DNA from: Eutrigla gurnardus
Lineage: Eukaryota > Chordata > Actinopteri > Perciformes > Triglidae
DNA: 64,000 nucleotides
Direction of reading: 5' to 3'
Assembly (NCBI GenBank): GCA_963514095.1
Contig: OY741264.1
Span: forward strand, 13,267,866 to 13,331,865
The notes under the pieces: generated by a model
Databases searched by the model: none
The model's input: only the letters and a program-made list of their open reading frames with translations
Told to the model about the DNA's origin: nothing
Translations under genes and position numbers: made by a program
Shown here: positions 12,800 to 22,600 of the stretch, piece after piece
How positions within the stretch are numbered: position 1 is the stretch's first letter
Layout of the letters: every line of letters starts with the position of its first letter

Positions 12800-13150
12800 C
12801 CAGGTGGCAACCTCCGGTTCTGAAAAGTGAAGCCAAAGCTAAAGTGCCTTAAACGTTCATTCTCTCTGCTGGCCACCAGGGGGCGACTCCTCTCTGATTG
12901 TATAGAAGTCTATGAGAAAATGAGCCTACTTCTTGATTTATTATCTCAGTAAACACTGTAATGACAAGTTTATGTTCTCAATCTCTAGTTTCAAGTCTTC
13001 TTCAATCCAGCATGATTACAATTTAGTCAATTATGGTCCATTTAGAGTCTAACAGACCATAAAGCAGAAGATGCTTCAGGGGCGGGGCTACCTACGTGAC
13101 CTCCCTGCTACCAATGCAATTAGCTACTGAGATTACTTCAGAGACAAAGT
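12800..13150 (+). repeat. dispersed repeat family E, copy 1
   Basis: Begins GGTGGCAACCTCCGGTTCTG and contains TAGAAGTCTATGAGAAAATG, TTATCTCAGTAAACACTGTA and GGGGCGGGGCTACCT in order. The same order recurs at 14390-15010, 31846-31985, 35895-36190 (minus), 52056-52711 and 59025-59335, with the 3' part alone at 19921-20225. No coding frame; mechanism unknown. Confidence 0.85.
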
Positions 13151-14389
13151 ATCATTTGCAATTAAACACAGAGACATATATAGATGTGAAAAAAAGATTA
13201 CAACGTTGTGTCCAATAATGCACTCATCCCAGATAATGTTGGGAATGGGTGGAAATATTGTTACTGTAGGAGATGGATATATTTAGTGGAGGTGATGGAG
13301 GTTGGTAACAGAAATTGCACCCAGGGCTGTAGTGGAGGCTAAACGCACATAAACGCCGTTCACACACCTCTGGAATTTTGGAACAGAAACGTGTGTGGAC
13401 GTAGCACTTTTAAATAAAGTGACAGGCTGCCGAACCCAGAAGGTGTACCCAGGGCAGAATTCTCCAATACAATCAATTGTACACATATGTTACAGACAGT
13501 GGTGAGACAAGCAGGGGTGAGAGAGCAGGGACAGGAGGTCAAAGAGAGGGAGGAAAAAGAGAGAGAAGGATAGTAAGAGGAAAGAAAGAAAGAGGCAAAC
13601 CAGACAGTGGAGACGGAGAGAGGAGGGACAGAGAAATTAAGAAACAGATGTAGAGAAACAGAGAGAAGAGGAGAAAGAGAGGAGGAAAGCCTAAAGTTTA
13701 GCATTTTTCTGTAATGTTATTACATTTGTGGTTCCCAGAGAGGTGCCATTTATTTAGTTTGTTTTGTTTTTCTAAACAGACCCTGCTCTGACCTTTTGGT
13801 TTTCTGTATGAGGAATATCATTATAACCATAACCAACACATTTGACACTGATGACACCAGTCCGGTATGGTACAAAATATAGGCCTCTGCCACGCGGTAT
13901 ATCCAGGTCTGTCTTACTGCATCGTGGTCCATCTGATCACAGAATTCATAGTTTACCCACCTACCACTACAGCCCTGATTGCACTACCAACTTCGTTTCA
14001 GACTGCTGAATGTTCATAACATCAAGCTTGTGACTAGCAGTGGTGACTGTGCTCAGTCACTGAGAGTCTATATAAAATAATGTGCTGCCATCTAGTGGTG
14101 AAACATGGGCAACTCCTGTGATTGACAGGTGTGCAAAGACACTATCCAGAAATATGATGAAAACTCTATAAGGCGAGTGACATGTTGACATTAACCTCCA
14201 GTTACAGGTATTTTTAATGTATGAAAAATATTTAAAAAACGGAACTATATAACGGAATTATATTGCTTTTTCTGCAGACTGAAATAAATAAACGTGGTTT
14301 ATTTATCATCATAACCATAATTTAAAAAAATATATATTTTAGTTAATTTCATATTCACAGAGATATAAGATAAGATAAATTATCATTGA

Positions 14390-15010
14390 TCATTGGAGAC
14401 GATCCCAGCTGACATTGGGTGAAGACATCACTAGTTCCTGAACAGGCTAGCAAAAGCCAGTTAGCCATTAGGGGGAGACTCCTATGGTTGCACAAAGAAG
14501 TCCAATTGCATGGAAGCCTATAAGAAAATGACCGTACTTCTTTCATGATTTATGATCTCAGTAAACATTGTAAACATGTAAACCAGGCAGCAACCTCTGG
14601 TTCTGAAAAGTGAAGCCAACCCTAAGGTGCCTTAAACGTGCATTCTCTCTGCTGGCCACCAGGGGGCTTCTGATTGTATAGAAGTCTATGAGAAAATGAG
14701 CCTACTTCTCTCTTGATTTATTATCTCAGTAAACACTGTAATCACAAGTTTATGTTCTCAATCTCTATTTTCAAGTATTCTTCAATCCAACATGATGTTC
14801 ATTTAGTCAACTGTGGTCCATTTAGAGTCAAATAGACCAGAAAGCAAGGGATGCTTTAGGGGCGGGGCTACCTGCTGATTGACACGTCGCTACCAATGCA
14901 GTTAGCTACTAAGATTACTTTAACGCTTAGCTGTAAAGTTGACCTTGAATTATGAAGCTAACTTTGTTAGCAGCTTCACGCCAGAATCCAGATGGATCAT
15001 ATTTACAACA
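14390..15010 (+). repeat. family E, copy 2 (two partial units)
   Basis: A partial unit at about 14390-14575 is followed by a longer unit from 14576. The 3' part (TTAGCTGTAAAGTTGACCTT, GCCAGAATCCAGATGGATC) is well preserved. Confidence 0.85.
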
Positions 15011-15420
15011 TTATTTGACACCTCATCCCATGATGAAGGCCATGAGATCAGATATGACTGAAAGCTCTGATATCACAAATGTCGTAATGGTTTGAATATA
15101 AGAATGTGAAGACTTGTGACTTGACTTTAGACTTGGATCTGCCCCAACAAGCCTGCAGTGCATACTGGGATGAAAAGATTGATTCCACCTTCATTCACAC
15201 CTCTTTACTCAACACACATTTGAAACACATAATATGGCATACATCCTATCCTATTTAAGTTGAACAATACAATACAAGCCCTTCTGATGACATATGAAGA
15301 ACTGATTCTTTTGAAGTTGTCTGTTTGCTTTGTCTATCGCCTCTCGGATAACCTCTGACCTCTGTGACACAGGCAGAGGTTATTCTGGTTCAATTTCTGC
15401 TGTGTGTGTGTGTGTATGTG

Positions 15421-15448
15421 TATTATATATATATAATATTATATATAT

Positions 15449-15506
<58 letters not shown>

Positions 15507-15512
15507 ATATTA
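15421..15512. repeat. (TA)n microsatellite
   Basis: About 90 bp of TA with scattered ATT interruptions, abutting a Tc1-like relic. Confidence 0.95.
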
Positions 15513-15765
15513 AGAAATATTTGGACAGTGACGCAATTTTAATGACTTTGGATTTGAAATGAAAACAACTGAGGACCAATTGAAGTGCAGACTGTCAGGT
15601 TTAATTCAAGGGAATTGCAACCATTTACAAAGTCTCCTCATTTGAGGGGCTCAAAACTAATTTGACAAATTAAAATGACCATAGATAAAATGTTAATTTT
15701 TAATACTTTGTTAAAAAAAATCCTTTGCAGGCAATGACTGCCTGAAGTCAGGAACCCATGGACCT
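15513..15765. mobile_element. Tc1-like transposon relic
   Basis: ATTTGGACAGTGACGCAATTTT resembles the inverted repeat of a fish Tc1-like family. The end CCTTTGCAGGCAATGACTGC resembles the antisense start of the transposase C-terminal region. The piece is truncated at both ends, by the TA microsatellite on the left and a family E fragment (15770-15825) on the right, and has no ORF. It is a different family from the element in lto1. Confidence 0.55.
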
Positions 15766-17835
15766 ATGGACCTTAGCTGTAAAGTTTATCATGAATTATG
15801 GGAGCTAACTTTGTTACCTGAGCACATACCCATATCTCTCCGCTGTCATGTTTAGTAATCCTCAGAACGATGCTTAATATCCTGAAAGCCATTTCTTGAC
15901 CAAACCCTTCCAATAATAACACACATGGGAAGCAAAAAAAAAGCTTTGTTTATGACCAGCCAACGGTTAGCCTTTTTTTTTTTGCCTGGACATTTACTCT
16001 GTTAGCATTATAATCCTCATCCTTCATGGTAACCGCAGTTAATAACTTCAAAATGAAACACTAACTTCCACCAATAAGCAAATGACAATGAAGCCACTTG
16101 GCAAACAATCAATGAAAATGCACAGTTTTTGGTATGACCAACATTTTTCCCAGAATGAACGGTTGCACTTTCAAACCGCTTAAAAGACATGGTCCCTATG
16201 TGGACTTCCACCAACTCATTGGAAGTGATTGTAATATGTCAAGAGCAAACAACTTTACCACAACGTTTTCCTGAAATGCAATTCACAATGTAGTTTTGTT
16301 ATGTGGGAACATCATGTTTAGGAGACCATGTTGAACTCGAAGGTGTTCGCTCGACTGAGATCACTTTCATAATTAATCGACAGATATGGTCTCTTGTCCT
16401 TTTTTGATCCTCACAATGGACTTCTAGTGATCCTTTTTTCTCTTTGTACCAAACACTCAGTGCACACAAACAGTGCAGTGGGCTGACATTTACACAGCTG
16501 TGTTGCTCTGGAGGCCTGCCAGTGTTTTTTAGTCCACACGTGCTCAGTAGCAAAAGTACACAACACATCACACACACACGCACACAAAGAAAAGAAAAGA
16601 GTGGTGAGTACAGAAAAATGTATTAATTAATCATTTCGTTTAGTTAACGGCTCAGTGAAATACATCTCTGGTATCACACAACGTACGTCACCAACACAGA
16701 TGTTAGCGTTGTCTTGCTAGCTAGCTAGCTAATTTAGCTTCGTTCCGTCACTAATGTAACGTTATTTTAGCTAATGTGTTTTATCCAGCGACAAATTTTA
16801 TCAGCAGGAAGAGAAAGAAGGAGAGAGACCTGTTGTTAGTGTGAGTAACGTCACATCCTGGTATCAAACACACAGAGAGAGATGCCACTTCCATCCCTGT
16901 TGGGGTATCGTCTTTTTAATTACGTATTTTCAGTCTCATGCTTCAGCAATTAGACCACAACATGAGGCTTTCTTGACTTGTAATGATCTTTTAATCATAG
17001 GCCTATGGGTAATTAATGCCACAATTCAAATGAAAAAAAAAATGTTTTTTCTCTTGCCATTGACTACCATACATTTTTTTTCCAAAGGTTTTTCCAGAGG
17101 TTTCCTTAACCTCTTTATGCATATATGACATATTTTGTGGAGACAATAAGGGCCCAACAACAGTAGAGGTCGGTTAGGGTTCCAGTAATGTAACTATCAT
17201 CTCTTTTTGACTGTACTATCTCAGTCTGGTGGATTTGTGTCCGCCCACTGAAAGAGAGACTTTGCCTCAGAGAAATGTTTGTAGAACTAAATCATTAATT
17301 TGTGTTAATATGCTGATGATGCCATGTCCAAAATCTCCAGCTGTGTTTTCACAGCTGTTAGAGAGAAAACAGGACTATACACCTCCTCTTTCCTGGTAGC
17401 TTCAACTTGACACTGGACTTAGAACTCAGGAGCATCTGTTCTCAACACTGGCAGTAAACATCCAGAACTGCCTTTGGCTTCTTTTCAGAAGACTCTCTGA
17501 GTGGGATAGAAGTCTCCACACAGGTGTGTTCAGCAGGAGAACCTTCCTCTCATCAAATTGCCCTACAGCGCCCTCTGCTGTTGGAAATATCCAAAGTACT
17601 ACAAGTATTTTGTATTTTGCAATGCAGGCATGGGATTATGGAAAGTGATCTAGTTTCAACTTTTCACAGAGCCATTGTTGATTGATTGTTTCAGTTATTG
17701 TGAGTGAAATGAACCCCTTGTTTCAGCTAATCGCATGCAAGGATTTGCTGCTCTTCTTTCATCTGTGGTGAACAATCTGAAGATGTCACAAAAATGATTA
17801 ATATAGAAAATAATCTTAAAGAGTAATAATCTTAG

Positions 17836-18020
17836 GGCTGCACGGTGGTGGATTGGGTAGCACTGTTGCCTCTCAGCAAGAAGGGCCCGGGTTTGATTCA
17901 GGGTTCTTGTTTCTTCTGTGTGGAGGTTGTAAGTGTGGGTTCACCGGCTTCCTCCCACAGTCCAAAGACATGCAGGAGACCTGTCTGTCTCTACATGTCA
18001 GCCCTGTGATAGACTGATTA
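17836..18020 (+). repeat. tRNA-headed SINE, partial copy
   Basis: Shares GGGCTGCACGGTGGTG, CTTCCTCCCACAGTCCAAAG and GTCAGCCCTGTGATAGACTG with the full copy at 40224-40599. Internal deletions are present and the 3' end is missing. Confidence 0.75.
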
Positions 18021-18335
18021 CCTGTATGATTCTACAATGTCAACTTTATATAATAATTAAAATAATTGAAAATGATGCACAGAGCCCATTTCAAAGACAA
18101 AGACGAAAGAAAGCACTACTTTATTTAATTCAATAATAACTGGGTTTTGCAAAAATATTTTAATCAAGATATATTGATTACCTGTGTATTACTTGTTGGG
18201 CAGAATTGAAGAGCCTAATTTGTCTCTGATGGTTGATATGAGTCAAATGGATATCTCAGCTTATTCTTGGGGTATCATATTTATGATACAATAAGGGAGT
18301 TGTAAGTCCACAATACATCAATTTTCCTTTGACAC

Positions 18336-18521
18336 ATGGATATGGATCTTCAGAATTTAAATGTTGAGGTGAATAACAACCTTCAGCGTTGTATCAGACA
18401 GAAGTTTAAAGTATTCTTTGAAGTAAATAAAACATTGTTTCTGCTCAGGAAATGTATATCAGACGACTGCTCTGAATGTGAAGTTACGGAGAATCAGGAA
18501 CATATGCTGATGCACTGTTGA
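18336..18521 (+). pseudogene. possible LINE C-terminal fragment
   Basis: A 61-codon frame contains a Cys/His-rich segment, DDCSECEVTENQEHMLMHC. This is like the C-x2-C-x7-H-x4-C end of some LINE reverse-transcriptase polyproteins. No reverse transcriptase core is seen. It could be coincidental. Confidence 0.3.
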
Positions 18522-19026
18522 AAGTATATAGGGAGAAAGGATAAAACAGGCTCAGATTGGTATGGCAGGGAGGGAATGGGGCATTGTGGGTATTCAGGGA
18601 AAATCAGGACATGAGGTCCAGGACAGAAATATTTGATGAAGATAAGATTATATCACAGCCTAGAATACATTGAGGGTCAACCTAAACAGGATTATAATTT
18701 TCTTCCCGATTGCTGATTGACCAATTTTCTTTTTTTTTGTCATCGCTTGCTCAGTTGTTTTGATAAACTGTATTCATTTAATATGACATGCATGTGCCTT
18801 TTTTTCATTGTCTAATTATAGAAAAGGAAGAAGAAGAACGTTCACCTCCGGGGCTCTAGGGGGCAGCACTGCTCTAATGATGGAGGAAGCAGAGCCGGTA
18901 AACAGGAAGTAGTACATACGGCTCCGGTCAGCAGCTGTGAACAGGCTGCTGTTTACACCTGTGTTGAATAAACGACTGGCTGTCAACACTCTAGAAACCC
19001 TGTTTGTAGAAGAAGGTGACGTGGAG

Positions 19027-19085
19027 ATGGCTGGGACTTCCGGAAATGAAGATATATTTGACAACATTCTTCTGGCGGAAGAGAG
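19027..19085 (+). CDS. lto1: lto1 coding exon 1
   Basis: Encodes MAGTSGNEDIFDNILLAEE plus two bases of an Arg codon (AG). The donor is AG followed by GCGAGT, a non-canonical GC donor. No GT donor near here keeps the frame and the conserved R-F junction. Confidence 0.88.
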
Positions 19086-19605
19086 GCGAGTTTTCCACTG
19101 TTGTTTTGTGTACCGGGGCACGTGCCAACCTCGGCCCCATCCTCCGTTTATGTATAACAATAGGCTCGTTCGAGATGAACTGCGCCTCGTCTGCAAAGTA
19201 GACAAGAGCAGGCAGGAGGCGGAGCCTGAAAGCCTTCTGAAGGTCATAAGTTACATCCTGTTAGACGCGATCTGTAGTTTGCGACTCCGTTCGCATTTAT
19301 TTATATTTGTTCGTAAATATCTGTGGAAATCACAGTGACAATCACAATAATTTAGTAATCCCTCGGGAAATTGTACAGCTTTGCTCCATAAGAGTTAGTA
19401 AAGAACGAATCAAATAAGTATACAAATATAAGGTATAACATAATGCCACCAGATATATGTAATGTATTAATGTATGTATACGACACTATACAGAATAGTA
19501 GTGTTTCTGCCGCTGCTCAGAGTATAGTGCAAATAGTTAAATTTGACAGTTATAATGTATTAAATGTGTATCTGGCGTTTTTATGTCTATGCCTCTATTA
19601 TTATC

Positions 19606-19643
<38 letters not shown>

Positions 19644-22600
19644 CATCAACCACACAAGATGTTTGTTAACAGATTTAACTTTTATTGCACAATATGAGAC
19701 TAATAGCCCTCAATCTAGTGTTAAATATTAGAATCACACAGGATATTTGCATTTTCTACTAAATGTGTTTGTTGTCAAATCTAAGAGCCAATCAGCTCTT
19801 AGATGAGGTGAGAGCCAGGTAGTTCCCATCATGCCCCGGGTCTTGCAGTCAGTGGAGAGCAACTGCGGCGTCTGGCTCCAAAAACCTTGGATACAGCCTC
19901 GCTACTGTCACCACCACAGCATCGCTACCGGTGCAGTTAGCTACTTAGCTGTAAATTGACCTTGAATTATAAAGATAACTTTGTTAGCAGCTTCACACCA
20001 GAATCCAGATGGATCCAGATCCAGTAAGGGTGCTGCTCTGCTGCTAGTGTTCATCAGATCCACCCATCGTATCTCCACAGTCCAAATATGGTCACTTCCA
20101 AAGATTCCAAGATGCCGACGGCCAAAATGGTGAACTCAAGGCTTCAAAAGCGTAGTCCACAAACCAATTGGTGACATCACCACGACGACATCCACTTGTT
20201 CTATACAGTCAATGGTGACAACCATATCCTAATCAACATAGGGTCTATGAGCAGCTCAGCAGTGAAGATTTGGCAGAATAAACTCTCACCTGAAATATAT
20301 CATGTGCCGATGGCGCCGGGGGTGAAGCATATCTTCCATCATAGCACCCAGCAGCAGCAACTGACTGAGGGGTAATTGTTTTTCAGGTTCAGAGGGGATG
20401 GCTACCGGGAGGGGTTTGCTAAAGGCTGCCGCCGGGGCCTGGAGGATGGACGCAGACATGGAGCCTCTCATGGGGCCAAGCTGTCCACTGAGGTGAGTTC
20501 ACACAGTGAAGCCATTTCTCTTCTGTTTTGCACACACATGCTGTTATGTAGCTTAGCGCCTGAACATTACCCGTTCACCCATCACACTAGACTGTAGATA
20601 TGTCGGTGTACTGTTGATTTTCTTGTGGCGTAAGTACCAATTGAACAGAACATGTCTTGACATGATTTTTATGGGACATTCCTCTGTAGGAACATGGTCA
20701 CTATGACCCCCACTATGGCCATGGACTTAAAGTCAAGATGAAAGGAAAAATGTCTTATTAACCGTTTTAAGATCACACCCTCGGTCATATTGTTCACCTA
20801 TATAACAATATATGCTGAAAAAATTACATAAAGTCCATTTCTTTGTATTTGCATATCAAAATCTATGGTCTTTGTCTTCTTGGAAAACAAAATGTGACAC
20901 ATACTAACATCATATCGCAACAACCAATTTAAACCATTAATATAAAAACATCCATCAATCAATCAGAGCCAAAGAAGACCCTGGAAATGATGTTTCAGCT
21001 CCACTTTAAATACATGGTACATACACACGTGGACAAAATTGTTGGTACCCCTCTGTTAATGAAAGAAAAACCCACAATGGTCACTGAAATAACTTGAAAC
21101 TGACAAAAGTAATAATAAATAAAAATGTACTGAAAATTAACCAATGAAAATCAGACATTGCTTTTGAATTTTGGTTCAACAGAATCATTTTAAAAAACAA
21201 ACTAATTAAACAGGCCTGGACAAAAATGATGGTACCCTTAACTTAATATTTTGTTGCACAACCTTTTGAGGCAATCACTGCAATCAAACGATTTTTGTAA
21301 CTGTCAATGAGACTTTTGCACCTGTCAACAGGTATTTTGGCCCACTCTTCATTAGCAAACTGCTCCAGTTGTCTCAGATTTGAAGGGTGCCTTCTCCAGA
21401 TGGCATGTTTCAGCTCCTTCCACAGATGTTCAATAGGATTTAGATCAGGGCTCATAGAAGGCCACTTCAGAATAGTCCAATGTCTTGCTCTTAGCCATTC
21501 TTGGGTGTTTTTAGCTGTGTGTTTTGGGTCATTATCTTGTTGGAGGACCCATGACCTGCGACTGAGACCAAGCTTTCTGACACTAGGCAGCACATTTCTC
21601 TCCAGAATGCCTTGATAGTCTTGAGATTTCATTGTACCCTGCACAGATTCAAGACACCCTGTGCCAGATGCAGCAAAGCAGCCCCAGAACATAACTGAGC
21701 CTCCTCCATGTTTCACAGTAGGGACAGTGTTCTTTTCTTGGTATGCTTCATTTTTGCGTCTGTGAACTTAGAGCTGATGTGCCTTGCCAAAAAGCTCCAG
21801 TTTTGTCTCATCTGTCCATAGGACATTCACCCAGAAGCTTTGTGGCTTGTCAATATGCATTTTGGCAAATTCCAGTCTCGCTTTTTTATGATTTGCTTTC
21901 AACAGTGGTGTCCTCCTTGGTCGTCTAACATGAAGTCCACTTTGGCTCAAACAACGACGGATGGTGCGATCTGACACTGATGTACCTTGACCTTGGAGTT
22001 CACCTTTAATTTCTTTGGAGGTTGTTCTGGGCTCTTTGGTTACCATTCTTATTATCCGTCTCTTCATTTTGTCATCAATTTTCCTCCTGCGGCCACGTAC
22101 AGGGAGGTTGGCTACAGTCCCATGGACCTTAAACTTTTGAATAATATGTGCAACTGTAGTCACAGGAACATCAAGCTGCTTGGAGATGGTCTTATAGCCT
22201 ATACCTTTTACATGCTTGTCTATAATTTTCTTTCTAATCTCCTGAGACAACTCTTTCCTTTGCTTCCTGTGGTCCATGTTCAGTGTGGTACACACCATGT
22301 CACCAAACAGCACAGTGACTACTTTTCACCCTTTAAATAGGCAGACTGACTGATTACAAGTTTGAAGACACCTGTGATGCTAATTAGTGGACACACCTTA
22401 GTTTAACATTTCCCTATGGTCAAATTATTTTCAATCTTTTCTAGGGGTACCATCATTTTTGTCCAGGCCTGTTTCATTAGTTTGTTTTTTAAAATGATTC
22501 TGTTGAACCAAAATTCAAAAGCAATGACTGATTTTCATTGGTTAATTTTCAGTAAATTTTTATTTATTATTACTTTTGTCAGTTTCAAGTTATTTCAGTG

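Noticed and set aside
1..18800. Expected fgf19 gene
   Set aside because: Searched by eye for the conserved FGF core in all listed frames; nothing similar was found, so it is not reported.
18816..19247. 143-codon minus-strand frame over lto1 exon 1
   Set aside because: Antisense shadow of a GC-richer exon; no homology recognised.
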